Positions 1-8,678 of a DNA stretch of 64,000 bases are shown piece by piece. Within the stretch, counting starts at the first letter, position 1. The number at the start of each line of letters is the position of its first letter. This stretch comes from Dyella jiangningensis (GTDB lineage Bacteria > Pseudomonadota > Gammaproteobacteria > Xanthomonadales > Rhodanobacteraceae): positions 2,840,772 through 2,904,771 of the forward strand of contig CP007444.1 of NCBI GenBank assembly GCA_000632805.1. Reading direction: 5' to 3'. Under the pieces are notes generated by a model. It did not search any database and was not told the DNA's origin. It saw nothing but the letters and a program-made list of their open reading frames with translations. The position numbers and the translations under genes were made by a program.

Positions 1-90
1 TTCATGCATCCGCTGCTGAGCCGCCAGCAGGGAAAGACCACGCAGCCGGAACTGCTGGGCACGGCGGAAAGCCATAACGTCGTCGAGTGA
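1..90 (+). CDS. 3' end of an unrecognised gene (partial)
   Basis: Only the last 29 codons lie in the window, ending in TGA at 88-90. The C-terminal peptide is polar, contains PLLSRQQGKTTQPELLG and ends in HNVVE. This is too short to assign a family. The stop lies four bases from the stop of the converging LysR-type gene on the other strand, with no room for a terminator. The frame is open from base 1 and stops where a gene boundary would be expected, which is the only support for calling it. Confidence 0.45.
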   Translation, partial: FMHPLLSRQQGKTTQPELLGTAESHNVVE

Positions 91-94
91 ATCG

Positions 95-994
95 TCAGGC
101 CCGCGCGACCAGCCATGCGCGCAGATGCTCGATGAAGGCGCGCACCTTGGCCGGCGGTTGACGGCCCGGATACACCGCATAGATGCCGCCTTCGGGCAGC
201 GTGTACTGCGCGAGCAACGGCACAAGCCGGCCATCACGGATGTCGTCGGTGACCAGGTAATCCGGCAGCACGCTCACACCGGCGCCGTGGCGGACCAAGG
301 CATGCGCCGCCGTCACGTTATTGGCTTGCGCGACCTGCTTCATGCGCACGGTACGACGCGATCCATCGGGCGCCGTGAAGGTCCAGCGCAGCGGTGAAGA
401 CAACAATGCCAAGGCCACCCATTCCAGCGACGGCAGCTCGGTCAAGCTGCGCGGCTCACCCCTGCCCGCCAGGTAAGCGGGCGACGCCACCAGCAACTGG
501 CGAAAGCTGCCCAGCCGCGTCGAGCGCAGATTCGAATCGCGCAACCAACCCATGCGGATCGCAAGATCGAAGCGTTCGGCGATCAGGTCGCTTACGTGAT
601 CGCTCAGCACCAGGTCGGTCTGCAATTGCGGATGGCTGCGCATGAAGTCGGCCAGTGCGGGTGCCACCACCGAGGTGCCGTAATCGCTGGTCGCGGTAAG
701 CCGCAGCGTGCCGGTAGGTTTCTCCTGGTTGCTGCCTACCTGCTCGATGGCCACCTCGGCCTCGCCAAGGATGCGGGCGCAGGCAGCGTGGAACGTGCTT
801 CCCGCTTCGGTGAGCGTCATGCGCCGGGTACTGCGCAATACCAGGGTGACGCCGAGTTCCTGCTCCAGCTTCGCCAGATGCTGGCTTACCATCGCCTTGG
901 TCATGCCCAGTGTTTCGGCCGCCGCCGTGAACGAGCCGGCATGCACCAGCGCCACGAATACCGCCAACCGGTTGAGATTCACTTCGCTGGACAT
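95..994 (-). CDS. LysR-family transcriptional regulator
   Basis: A 299-residue LysR-type regulator of normal family length. The N-terminal winged helix-turn-helix (about residues 7-65) carries the typical run GSFTAAAETLGMTKAMVSQH, followed by an LTEAG segment. The rest is the two-lobed effector domain. It belongs to the large AaeR/DsdC-like group that regulates a divergent neighbour. The start at 994 is chosen because GAGG lies five bases upstream; an in-frame TTG at 1015 has no such site. The divergent NAD(P)-binding oxidoreductase gene starts 166 bp away and is the likely target, since LysR proteins commonly control the adjacent divergent gene. The effector cannot be read from sequence. Confidence 0.93.
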   Translation of the reverse strand: MSSEVNLNRLAVFVALVHAGSFTAAAETLGMTKAMVSQHLAKLEQELGVTLVLRSTRRMTLTEAGSTFHAACARILGEAEVAIEQVGSNQEKPTGTLRLTATSDYGTSVVAPALADFMRSHPQLQTDLVLSDHVSDLIAERFDLAIRMGWLRDSNLRSTRLGSFRQLLVASPAYLAGRGEPRSLTELPSLEWVALALLSSPLRWTFTAPDGSRRTVRMKQVAQANNVTAAHALVRHGAGVSVLPDYLVTDDIRDGRLVPLLAQYTLPEGGIYAVYPGRQPPAKVRAFIEHLRAWLVARA

Positions 995-1159
995 GGGCAC
1001 CTCACTGTCAAGCAAGACTTTACAGTGAATTCCCGTTTGATGCGTTTATCCGCGTCGATTCGAGGCGCATGCTTTACGCCAGCCCGGTACTGGCGACGCA
1101 TTCACGCAACCCGCGCCATCGTCCGCCGGCACCCCACCCACGTTGCTGGAGTCCTGTCC

Positions 1160-1801
1160 ATGAAGATTGCCCTGTTCGGCGCCACCGGCCATATCGGCCA
1201 CGCCATCCTCGACGAAGCGCTGGCGCGCGGCTACGACGTCACCGCCATCGTGCGCGATCCATCGCGCCTGTCCACCCACAATCCCCGCCTCACCGTGGTC
1301 ACCGGCGATGTCGGCAAGCCCGACACGTGGCTGGCCGCCGTGCGTGGCGCGGATGCCGTCGTCGCCAGCCTCTCCGCGCGTCGCGATGGCAACAACGATG
1401 TCATTCCGGTCAATGCAGCCGTGTTGCTGGACAACCTGCCCGCCGCAGGCGTGAAGCGCCTCGCGTGGGTCGGCGGCGCCGGCTCGCTGGAGACCGCTCC
1501 CGGTGTGCTGGTGATGGACGACCCGCACTTCCCCGAGGCCTGGAAGCCCGAAGCGGCCGGCCAGGGCAAGGCGTTGGACGTATTTCGCGCCAGCCAATCC
1601 CCGCTCGATTGGACGTTTATCAGTCCAGCCGCCCTGATCGAGGACGGCCCGCGCACCGGCAAGTACCGGGTTGGCGGCGACCAACTGCTGGTGGACGCCA
1701 ACGGCAAGAGCCATATCAGTGTTCCCGACTACGCCGTGGCCCTGCTCGACCGCATCGAAAAAGGCGATGCGAGCCGCAAGCGCATCACGGTGGCCTACTG
1801 A
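1160..1801 (+). CDS. NAD(P)H-binding atypical SDR oxidoreductase
   Basis: A 213-residue Rossmann-fold protein of the NmrA/atypical short-chain dehydrogenase type. The nucleotide-binding loop GATGHIG is at residues 7-13, and a VTGDVGK segment near residue 50 is typical of these proteins. The classic YxxxK catalytic pair of true SDRs is not evident, so it may be a redox sensor or a quinone/flavin reductase rather than a dehydrogenase. The start follows the family pattern (MKIALFGATG). It is divergent from the LysR gene, which probably regulates it. The substrate is unknown. Confidence 0.88.
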   Translation: MKIALFGATGHIGHAILDEALARGYDVTAIVRDPSRLSTHNPRLTVVTGDVGKPDTWLAAVRGADAVVASLSARRDGNNDVIPVNAAVLLDNLPAAGVKRLAWVGGAGSLETAPGVLVMDDPHFPEAWKPEAAGQGKALDVFRASQSPLDWTFISPAALIEDGPRTGKYRVGGDQLLVDANGKSHISVPDYAVALLDRIEKGDASRKRITVAY

Positions 1802-1808
1802 GCCTTCG

Positions 1809-1830
1809 GCGGGCGGCCTCGGCCGCCCGC
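1809..1830. terminator. Bidirectional hairpin between convergent genes
   Basis: A perfect 10-bp stem GCGGGCGGCC/GGCCGCCCGC with a 2-base loop lies between the stop of the SDR gene and the stop of copB. Position and symmetry fit a shared terminator; there is no long U tract, so efficiency is uncertain. Confidence 0.6.
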
Positions 1831-1852
1831 TCCCGTTTCACCGCCAGACGCG

Positions 1853-2818
1853 TTACAACCACCAGCGCACGCCGGCCACCCAGGTCGTTTCGCGGGCATG
1901 GAACACCGGCGCGCCTGGCGCTTGGGCATCGCCGTAGCGCCGCGTCCAGTTCACGCCGACATAGGGCGCGAATTTGCGGCTGAACTCGTAGCGCAGGCGC
2001 AGCCCGGCCTCCACATCCGACAGGCCCGACGACACGCCACGCTGTGGATCATCCTTACCGTACAGGTTGAGTTCGAGCTTGGGCTCCAGGATCAAGCGCT
2101 GCGTAAACAACAGTTCATAGCTGGCTTCGAGCCTCAACGCCGTGCGCCCCTGCTCGCCCGCATAGAACGTCGCCTGCGTTTCGAACCAGTACGGCGCCAG
2201 GCCCTGCACACCGACAGCCGCCCATTGCCGTGTCGGTCCTCGGCCGAAATCCTGCCGAGCACCTAACTGTGCATCCCAGAAACTGGTCCAGGCATGGCCC
2301 CACAACACATCGACGCGGCCTTCGGTGCCGTCGCTGCCGCGCTCGCCTTCGGTCTTTACCCACAGGCGATCGATGGGATTGCCCAGCCATCCCTCCGCTT
2401 CCCAGCTCGTGGCGTAGTCACCGGACGTGCTGCGCGTACGCTCGAGGCGATCGAACAGCAACATGCCCATGGCCGCGTCGTCATCCATCTGCATCAACGT
2501 GCTCATCTGCTCCCGCGTCATGGCGGGCATGACGTGCTGAGGCGGAGGCGGCGGCACATGGTCGTTGGGCGAAAGTGTCGCTTCGCCGTTAGCGGGCATG
2601 TCATGGCCCGAGTGGTCCATGCCGTCATGCGTCTGTGCGCTGTCGGCCGGCTTGGTTGCTGCGTGATGGCCCGCATGGGGATCGGAGGGCGGTGCATGCT
2701 CTGCGTGCTGCATGGACATGCCGGGCATGTCCTGCATGTCGGCACTTTGCGCCAGCAGCACTGATGGCGTACAGGCGCCCAGCGCCAGCGCGATGCCCGA
2801 AATCATTCGCCGTTTCAT
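1853..2818 (-). CDS. copB: Copper resistance protein B, outer membrane
   Basis: A 321-residue CopB-family protein (PcoB/CopB), a predicted outer-membrane beta-barrel that works with the multicopper oxidase CopA in periplasmic copper tolerance. The N-terminus has a signal peptide (residues 1-23, ending VLLAQS), then a Met/His-rich metal-binding stretch (MPGMSMQHAEH, HAGHH, HSGHDM). The C-terminal part alternates aromatic and polar residues and ends in VRWWL, a typical barrel C-terminus. The start ATG at 2818 overlaps the copA stop as ATGA, so the two are translationally coupled. A longer in-frame extension upstream lies inside copA and is rejected. Confidence 0.93.
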   Translation of the reverse strand: MKRRMISGIALALGACTPSVLLAQSADMQDMPGMSMQHAEHAPPSDPHAGHHAATKPADSAQTHDGMDHSGHDMPANGEATLSPNDHVPPPPPQHVMPAMTREQMSTLMQMDDDAAMGMLLFDRLERTRSTSGDYATSWEAEGWLGNPIDRLWVKTEGERGSDGTEGRVDVLWGHAWTSFWDAQLGARQDFGRGPTRQWAAVGVQGLAPYWFETQATFYAGEQGRTALRLEASYELLFTQRLILEPKLELNLYGKDDPQRGVSSGLSDVEAGLRLRYEFSRKFAPYVGVNWTRRYGDAQAPGAPVFHARETTWVAGVRWWL

Positions 2819-4542
2819 GCCACCACCACCTCGCGGAACATGCCCGCCTCCATGTGGTAGAGCAGATGGCAGTGGTACGCCCAGCGTCCTGGCGCGTCCG
2901 CACTCACGCGATAACTCACCTGCTGCGCCGGCTGCACCATCACCGTGTGCTTGCGTGCCTGGAACGAACCATCGGGTGACTCCAGCTCGCTCCACATGCC
3001 GTGCAGGTGGATGGGATGGGTCATCATGGTGTCGTTCACCAGCGTCACGCGCAGGTGCTCGCCATGGCGAAAGCGCAGCGGCTCCGCGGCCGAGGCGCGC
3101 TTGCCGTCGAACGACCACAGGTAACGCTCCATGTTGCCGGTGAGGCGCAGCGTGAGTTCGCGGTCGACATTCGGCGAGATCGGCGCATCGATCGCGTGCA
3201 GGTCCGCATAGCTGAGCACCCGGCGGCCGCTGTCGCGCAACCCCACGCCGGGATCGTCGAGGTTGCGTCGCGGCGTGGCCACGCGCATGTCGACCTCCGG
3301 CCCGGTCTTCAGCGAAGGCGCAGGCTCGTGGTGCATCGACATCGACATGCCGGGCATCGCCATCATGTCCATGCCGGACATGTCATGCCCCATGCCCCCG
3401 TGATCCATTGCGCCCATCATGTCGCCCATGCTCAGCAACGGACGTGGATCGAGCGACGGCACTTCGGCCGTCATGCCGATGCGAGGCGTAAGCGTGGCGC
3501 GTGCGTAACCCGTGCGATCCATGCTTTGGGCGAAGATGGTCCACGCGCGATCGGCGGACGGCTGCACGATCACGTCGTAGGTTTCGGCCGTACCGATGCG
3601 GAACTCATCCACGCTCACCGGCTCGATCGCCTGCCCGTCGGCCGCGACCACCGTCATCTTCAAGCCCGGGATGCGTACATCGAAGAAGGTCATCGACGAG
3701 CCGTTGATGAAACGCAGCCGGATCTTCTCGCCCGCATTGAACAGTCCCGTCCAGTTGCCGGCCGGCGTCTGGCCGTTCACCAGATAGGTATAGGCGACGG
3801 CGGAAACATCGGCCAGGTCGGTGGGGTCCATGCGCATCTGGTTCCACATGCGCCGCTCGGCCAACGCGCCCGAGAGACCGTCGCGCCCCGCATCGCGCAG
3901 GAAGTCGCCCACCGTGCGCTTGCCAACGTTGTAGTAGCCGCCCTGCTTCTTGAGGTTGGCGTAGATGGTTTCCGGATCGAGATCGGTCCAGTCGTTCAGC
4001 AGCACCACGTAATCGCGATCCGCCGCATGGCGCTCGCCGTCGCGCGGCTCGATCACGATCGGGCCGTACAGCCCGGTCTGCTCCTGGAAGCGCGAGTGGC
4101 TGTGATACCAGTACGTACCCGCCTGGTTCACCGTGAAGCGATAGACATATTCGCCACCGGGCGGAATGCCGTCGAAACTCAGGCCCGGCACGCCGTCCAT
4201 GTCTGCAGGCAACACGATGCCGTGCCAATGGATGGAACTGGTTTCGCGCAGGCGATTGCGAACGCGCAGTGTCACCGTGTCGCCCTGCCGCCAGCGCAGC
4301 AACGGCGCCGGCAACTGCCCGTTCACCACGGTGGCGATGCGCTTGCGCCCGGTGTAGTCGACCGGCAGCTCACCGATCTCCAGTTCGAAATGATGGCCGC
4401 GCAGCTCGGCGCGCGGCGTGGCGGTCTGGGCCAGCGCGTTGCCGCGCCAAAGCCCCAGGCCAGCGGCTACGCCTCCCAGCGCCAGCCCCTGGACGAAACG
4501 CCGTCGCGGCAGCTGAAAGCCGCGCGGTTCCTGCTTGTTCAT
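2815..4542 (-). CDS. copA: Periplasmic multicopper oxidase CopA, copper resistance
   Basis: A 575-residue CopA-type multicopper oxidase, thought to oxidise Cu(I) to the less toxic Cu(II) in the periplasm. A twin-arginine signal (PRRRFVQGLALGG, from residue 12) shows folded export. All copper-site motifs are present: HWHG (105-108), YHSH (146-149), HPIHLHG (about 509-515) and HCHLLYHMEAGM (557-568). A Met/His-rich insert at about residues 370-405 (MGDMMGAMDHGGMGHDM and following) is typical of CopA and may bind extra copper. Length matches the family. Gene order copL-copA-copB is that of xanthomonad copper operons. Confidence 0.96.
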   Translation of the reverse strand: MNKQEPRGFQLPRRRFVQGLALGGVAAGLGLWRGNALAQTATPRAELRGHHFELEIGELPVDYTGRKRIATVVNGQLPAPLLRWRQGDTVTLRVRNRLRETSSIHWHGIVLPADMDGVPGLSFDGIPPGGEYVYRFTVNQAGTYWYHSHSRFQEQTGLYGPIVIEPRDGERHAADRDYVVLLNDWTDLDPETIYANLKKQGGYYNVGKRTVGDFLRDAGRDGLSGALAERRMWNQMRMDPTDLADVSAVAYTYLVNGQTPAGNWTGLFNAGEKIRLRFINGSSMTFFDVRIPGLKMTVVAADGQAIEPVSVDEFRIGTAETYDVIVQPSADRAWTIFAQSMDRTGYARATLTPRIGMTAEVPSLDPRPLLSMGDMMGAMDHGGMGHDMSGMDMMAMPGMSMSMHHEPAPSLKTGPEVDMRVATPRRNLDDPGVGLRDSGRRVLSYADLHAIDAPISPNVDRELTLRLTGNMERYLWSFDGKRASAAEPLRFRHGEHLRVTLVNDTMMTHPIHLHGMWSELESPDGSFQARKHTVMVQPAQQVSYRVSADAPGRWAYHCHLLYHMEAGMFREVVVA

Positions 4543-4622
4543 GGTCCTGCTCCGTCAGTCGTGCCCGCCAGGCGGGCGCGTCGAATCGGCCGATGATCCG
4601 GCCCCTTGCATCAAACGGAGAA

Positions 4623-4970
4623 TCAGGCGACCGGCGGCCTCAAGGGCGGTTCGTACACCGGCTGGGGCGCCGTCTCTCGGCGCGCCAACCAACCCTGGCT
4701 GGCGGGCTCTGCCTGAGCCACCGGCCCCCATGACGACGGCGGCACGGTGACCGTGGCATGCGCGCAGCACCCGTCGGCTGCCATCGTGATCGCATGCGCC
4801 GCGCCGTGATCCGGCGCATGTGGCATCGACATGTCCATCGACGCCGCCATCGACGCGCAGCAGTCCTCGGGCTGCGCCCATGCCAGGCTGGCCAGCGCCA
4901 GCCACGCGCACAGAGCCAGCGCAAACAGGGCGCGGCAACGACGCAGATGGCGTAACAGGCGGCGGGGCAT
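4623..4970 (-). CDS. copL: CopL-like exported metal-binding protein of the copper operon
   Basis: A 115-residue protein with a hydrophobic signal segment (ALFALALCAWLALASLAWAQ, residues 16-35) and a short mature part rich in Cys, His and Met (PEDCCASMAASMDMSMPHAPDHG, DGCCAHA). It lies directly upstream of copA, the place of copL in xanthomonad copLAB operons. CopL is reported to be needed for copper-induced expression there. The start at 4970 places the signal peptide at the N-terminus; a longer frame reaching 5159 runs through a REP element and is rejected. The 80-bp gap before copA contains a tight palindrome GCCCGCC-A-GGCGGGC (4563-4577). Assignment rests on context and composition more than on conserved residues. 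Confidence 0.7.
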   Translation of the reverse strand: MPRRLLRHLRRCRALFALALCAWLALASLAWAQPEDCCASMAASMDMSMPHAPDHGAAHAITMAADGCCAHATVTVPPSSWGPVAQAEPASQGWLARRETAPQPVYEPPLRPPVA

Positions 4971-5043
4971 GCCGGGAGGATAGCCACGAGACGGCCATTG
5001 GCTCAACTCTGGAGATGGCTCCATCAGCCGTGGCAGCGCTTTT

Positions 5044-5123
5044 GTGGGAGCGCACCCTGTGCGCGACAGCCAACGGAGCGGGAACAATGCAGCGCCCCGG
5101 TCGTGCACAGGGTGCGCTCCCAC
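5044..5123. repeat. REP-like inverted pair
   Basis: Two copies of a 24-bp element face each other: GTGGGAGCGCACCCTGTGCG... at 5044-5067 and its near-perfect reverse complement at 5100-5123, with one mismatch. Each copy also contains a small hairpin, GCGCAC-CCT-GTGCGC. It sits upstream of rlmJ and belongs to the family found at six other sites in the window. Confidence 0.85.
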
Positions 5124-5143
5124 AGAGGTCCGTGGGCAGGCCG

Positions 5144-5149
5144 TATAAT
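5144..5149 (+). promoter_or_regulatory. Probable -10 box for rlmJ
   Basis: A perfect TATAAT lies 28 bases before the rlmJ start and just downstream of the REP pair. No convincing -35 hexamer is visible at the usual distance (the bases there belong to the repeat). Confidence 0.4.
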
Positions 5150-5176
5150 CGCCTGCCATCCGGCGCCTCCATGACC

Positions 5177-6058
5177 ATGAACTATCGTCACGCCTACCAC
5201 GCCGGCAACTTCGCCGATGTCCTCAAGCACACGGTGCTGTTCGCACTGATCGAAGCCTTGCAGGCCAAGAGCACGCCGTTCGCCTTCGTCGACACCCATG
5301 CCGGCAGCGGCTGCTACGCGCTGGACAGCACCGAGGCCGGCAAGACGGGCGAATACAAGGGCGGTATCGCGCGCCTGCTGTTCCCCGATCTCCATGCCTC
5401 CGCGGGGCGCTCCGAACCGCTGCCGCCTCTACTGCGGCGCTGGCTGGACGCCATTCTCCGCGTGCCGGGCAACGAACACGGCTTGAAGCTCTATCCGGGC
5501 TCGCCACTGCAGGTCGCGAGCGCCATGCGCGAAGCCGACAGCGCACAGCTGTGCGAACTGCATCCGGAAGAAGCCGCGCGCCTGCGTGAGTTGTTCCGCC
5601 ACGACCATCGTGTCCACGTGCACGGGCGCAACGGTTATGAAGCACTGAAGGCCTTGCTGCCGCCCAAGGAGAAACGCGGCCTGGTGCTGATCGACCCACC
5701 CTATGAGGCGCAGGATGCCGAGTACCGCGTGATCGAGCAGGCGCTCAAGCTGGCCCTGCAGCGCTGGCCCACTGGCGTCTACGCCGTCTGGTATCCGATC
5801 AAGCTGCGCAGCCAGGTGCAACCCTTCCATCGCTGGCTGCAGCGTTGCGGCGCCCGCCGCGTGCTGCGTGCGGAACTGCTGGTGCATCCCGACGATTCAC
5901 CGCTGCGCCTCAACGGTTCGGGCATGGTCATTCTCAACGCGCCGTGGAAGCTTGATGACGTGCTGCGCGATTCGCTGCGCGCCATGGCACCGCTGCTCTC
6001 GCAGGAACGCCGGGCCGAATGGCGCCTCGACTGGCTGGTGGAAGAAGCCCAGGCCTGA
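5177..6058 (+). CDS. rlmJ: 23S rRNA (adenine2030-N6)-methyltransferase
   Basis: A 293-residue RlmJ (YhiR) homologue that methylates A2030 of 23S rRNA using S-adenosylmethionine. The N-terminus MNYRHAYHAGNFADVLKH closely follows the family pattern. A glycine-rich SAM site (DTHAGSGCYAL, about residues 38-48) and the catalytic DPPY (in VLIDPPYE, about 170) are intact. Length is close to E. coli RlmJ (280). An ATG two codons upstream (5171) is possible, but the family usually begins at the chosen one. It is transcribed alone, divergent from the copper operon, with a TATAAT 28 bases upstream. Confidence 0.95.
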   Translation: MNYRHAYHAGNFADVLKHTVLFALIEALQAKSTPFAFVDTHAGSGCYALDSTEAGKTGEYKGGIARLLFPDLHASAGRSEPLPPLLRRWLDAILRVPGNEHGLKLYPGSPLQVASAMREADSAQLCELHPEEAARLRELFRHDHRVHVHGRNGYEALKALLPPKEKRGLVLIDPPYEAQDAEYRVIEQALKLALQRWPTGVYAVWYPIKLRSQVQPFHRWLQRCGARRVLRAELLVHPDDSPLRLNGSGMVILNAPWKLDDVLRDSLRAMAPLLSQERRAEWRLDWLVEEAQA

Positions 6059-6149
6059 ACGCCAGGCGACACGCACCGCTGTCGCCTACCACCCTTGCCC
6101 GGGGCCGGCTAAGCTCATGGCGTCCCAGTCTGGAACGCCGGAGCCTGCC

Positions 6150-6665
6150 ATGCCTGTCCGTCTCGCTTCCTATCTGCTCCGCGGCGTGGCGATCGCCGGC
6201 CTCATGAGCTTGGCCGCGTGCGCGCCAGCGCCCATCTACAAGCCCTCGCCCAATACGATCGCGGTCCCGCCGAATGCGGTGGCGCAGTCGCCCGATCGTT
6301 TTGCGAACGCCGATGTGATCTGGGGCGGCCGCATCGTGCAGGTGAACAACTTCCACGACCACAGCGAGATCGAGATCCTTGGCTATCCGCTGGACAGCTC
6401 ACAGCGGCCCAAGGTGGACAATGGCGGCGGGTGGGGACGCTTCGTCGCCGTCGTGCCGGGCTACGTCGAATCGTTCGACTATCCCTCCGGCTCGCTGATC
6501 ACGCTCACCGGCCGCATCACAGGCAGCCGCAACGGCAACGTGGGCGAAGCCGGTTACGTGTTTCCCACGGTGAGCGTCGCGCAATCACACGTCTGGACGG
6601 CCGCCGAGATGGAGAGCGGCAAGTCCAACGTGAGCTTTGGCATCGGCGTCGGCGTGGTCCACTGA
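6150..6665 (+). CDS. Slp-family outer membrane lipoprotein
   Basis: A 171-residue lipoprotein of the Slp/YeaY family. The signal peptide ends in a lipobox, SLAAC, with the acylated cysteine at residue 24. The mature protein has the family pattern of a short extended segment followed by an OB-like beta domain (VIWGGRIVQVNNF, RFVAVVPGYVESFDY, LITLTGRI, VGEAGYVFPTV). E. coli Slp is a starvation- and stationary-phase-induced lipoprotein of unclear function. The start at 6150 is the one that leaves a normal signal peptide. Confidence 0.85.
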   Translation: MPVRLASYLLRGVAIAGLMSLAACAPAPIYKPSPNTIAVPPNAVAQSPDRFANADVIWGGRIVQVNNFHDHSEIEILGYPLDSSQRPKVDNGGGWGRFVAVVPGYVESFDYPSGSLITLTGRITGSRNGNVGEAGYVFPTVSVAQSHVWTAAEMESGKSNVSFGIGVGVVH

Positions 6666-6711
6666 CGGCAGCCGCCGTTTACACTGTGGCCTTCGTCCAA
6701 GGGAATGCACG

Positions 6712-7620
6712 ATGTCAGGTCACGCCAATTCGCTGAGAGCGATCCTGCTCGCTCTGGGCGCCAACTTCGCCATCTTCCTGACCAAGCTCGTCGCCGCTTT
6801 CGTCACCGGCTCGGGGGCGATGATGGCCGAAGCGGTGCACTCGCTCGCCGATTGCGGCAACCAGGGGCTATTGCTGCTGGGCATGCGCCAAGCCGATCGC
6901 CCGCCTTCGGATGAGTATCCGCTGGGTTGGGGCCGCGCCCCGTATTTCTGGTCGTTCCTGGTGGCGATGCTGCTGTTCAGCGTGGGCGGCATGTTTTCAA
7001 TCTACGAAGGCATCCACAAGCTCAGCGATCCCGAACCACTGAAATGGCCCTGGCTGGCCATCGGCGTGCTCGGTTTCGGCGTGGTGGCCGAATCGATCTC
7101 GATGCACGGTTGCCTCACCGAAGTAAACAAGGCGCGTGAGGGGCGCAGCCTGTGGCGATGGTTCCACGAGACGCGCTCCAGCGAGCTGCTGGTGATCTTC
7201 GGCGAAGACCTCGCCGCGCTACTGGGCCTGACGGTTGCACTGGTCGCGGTGCTGGCCACCATGATCACCGGCAACCTGCTGTACGACGCCATCGGCACCA
7301 TCGTCATCGGCGCACTGCTGGTCATCGTCGCCATCGCGGTGGCGTATGAAGTGAAAGCGCTGCTGATCGGCCAGGGCGTCGAGCCTGCGCGGCGCGAAGA
7401 AATGCTCGCCTTCGTCAACGCGCGCCCCGAGGTGGACGTCGTGCTCAACCTCATCACGCTGCAGATGGGGCCGGACGTGATGGTGGCCGTGAAAGCGCGC
7501 ATGTCGCCCGCACCGGATCAGGCAACGCTGATTGCCAACATCAACGACGTCGAGCGCGCGATGAAGGAGCGCTTCCCCGATATCCGCTGGAGCTTCTTCG
7601 AGCCGGACGTGGCGGATTGA
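6712..7620 (+). CDS. Cation diffusion facilitator (CDF/SLC30) metal transporter
   Basis: A 302-residue CDF-family transporter, expected to export Zn(II) or a similar divalent metal in exchange for protons. The first metal-site helix has the hallmark HSLAD (near residue 44). The second site, normally HxxxD, reads FGEDLAALLG, which resembles the SLC30A9-like branch of the family. Six membrane helices are followed by a short cytoplasmic domain (from about 225). The start is the ATG directly before SGHANSLRAILLALGANF; an in-frame upstream extension overlaps the slp-like gene. Metal specificity cannot be read with confidence. Confidence 0.88.
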   Translation: MSGHANSLRAILLALGANFAIFLTKLVAAFVTGSGAMMAEAVHSLADCGNQGLLLLGMRQADRPPSDEYPLGWGRAPYFWSFLVAMLLFSVGGMFSIYEGIHKLSDPEPLKWPWLAIGVLGFGVVAESISMHGCLTEVNKAREGRSLWRWFHETRSSELLVIFGEDLAALLGLTVALVAVLATMITGNLLYDAIGTIVIGALLVIVAIAVAYEVKALLIGQGVEPARREEMLAFVNARPEVDVVLNLITLQMGPDVMVAVKARMSPAPDQATLIANINDVERAMKERFPDIRWSFFEPDVAD

Positions 7621-7633
7621 TGATCTTTCAACG

Positions 7634-7714
7634 GTAGGAGCGCGCCCAGTGCGCAACTGCGGCGTGACGATCTTCCCGCGCTGCAGGCCTTTTGCGCACT
7701 GGGTGCGCTCCTAC
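7634..7714. repeat. REP-like inverted pair
   Basis: GTAGGAGCGCGCCCAGTGCG... at 7634-7656 is mirrored at 7692-7714 with one mismatch. It lies between the convergent CDF and VOC genes, immediately after the CDF stop, where it may also act in termination. Confidence 0.85.
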
Positions 7715-7721
7715 AAAAGAA

Positions 7722-8117
7722 TCACGGCGACGCCAGCTGCAACAGATCCCACTTGTTGCCGTACAGATCCTTGAACACCACCACGGTGCCGTAACTCTCC
7801 GTACGCGGCTCTTCGCAGAACTGCGCACCCGCTGCACGCATGCGCTCGTAGTCGCGCCAGAAATCGTCCGTGTGCAGAAGCAGGAACACGCGGCCGCCAG
7901 TCTGGTCGCCCACGCGCGCAGCCTGCTCGGCGCCCGATGCCTTCGCCAGTAGCAGGCGCGTCTCCGTGGCGCCCGGTGGTGCAACGACCACCCAGCGCTT
8001 GTCGGCGCCCATGTCGGTGTCTTCGATCAGACGGAACCCGAGCACCGTCGTGTACCAGGCGATGGCATCGTCGTAGTCGGCCACGACCAGCGCGATGCTT
8101 CCGATGTATTGCTTCAC
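7722..8117 (-). CDS. VOC-superfamily (glyoxalase/bleomycin-resistance fold) protein
   Basis: A 131-residue single-domain VOC protein. The pattern IGSIALVVADYDDAIAWYTTVLGF at the N-terminus and a closing VVVFKDLYGNKWDLLQ are characteristic; the metal-site glutamate seen in glyoxalase I is not obvious. I chose the GTG at 8117, which overlaps the upstream gene's stop as GTGA and gives the usual family N-terminus (KQYIGSIAL); an ATG at 8138 would add seven residues. It forms a two-gene operon with the YjbR-like gene. The substrate is unknown. Confidence 0.82.
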   Translation of the reverse strand: MKQYIGSIALVVADYDDAIAWYTTVLGFRLIEDTDMGADKRWVVVAPPGATETRLLLAKASGAEQAARVGDQTGGRVFLLLHTDDFWRDYERMRAAGAQFCEEPRTESYGTVVVFKDLYGNKWDLLQLASP

Positions 8118-8503
8118 TTCGCTTTCTCCGTGGGCCATGGCCCCAGTTCCGCCTGCATCTTCCTGGTGAGCTTGGCCCGCACCAGGCTGTAGGAGGTCTC
8201 GATATGCGTGGCGAGTTCGGCGGTGGTAAATCGGCGTGGCTCGACCACCGAGACCCAGCGGGCCCGGGCCAGATAAGGGGACGCGATGATACCCGGCTGG
8301 TCGGTGAGTTCCAGGAAGCGGTCGTCGGGCACCTTGAAGGCGATGCGGCCGCTCCCGCTGCCGTCGGCCGGGGTTACCGCGAACATCTTGCCGCCCACGC
8401 TGAAGACCAGGTCGGCACCCCATTTGATGTCCCGCGTCGCCCCTGGCAGCCGCCCACAGACCACCTCCAGCTGCGCAACCGTCATGCCCTTGCTCGCTGC
8501 CAT
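8114..8503 (-). CDS. MmcQ/YjbR-family DNA-binding-fold protein
   Basis: A 129-residue MmcQ/YjbR protein (double-wing/CyaY-like fold). Typical features are the opening LPGATRDIKWGADLVFSVGGKMFA and the later IASPYLARARWVSV with LVRAKLTRK at the C-terminus. Some members bind DNA, but the function is mostly unknown. The start at 8503 is supported by a very strong Shine-Dalgarno, GAAGGAGGGT, a few bases upstream. Its stop overlaps the start of the downstream VOC gene. Confidence 0.88.
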   Translation of the reverse strand: MAASKGMTVAQLEVVCGRLPGATRDIKWGADLVFSVGGKMFAVTPADGSGSGRIAFKVPDDRFLELTDQPGIIASPYLARARWVSVVEPRRFTTAELATHIETSYSLVRAKLTRKMQAELGPWPTEKAK

Positions 8504-8678
8504 GGATTTCACCCTCCTTCTACCGACTGAAATGCTCCGAAGGCGCATTCTGGCGTTTCCTCGGCGCCATAGCCGCGCGTGGGCGCCGCACCAGCAATGC
8601 GGTGCGACATAGAGCCTCTTGGAAGCTCTCTTCGAAAGGAGTTTCATTCATGTTGCAGCGCACACAATACGGTAAAGT

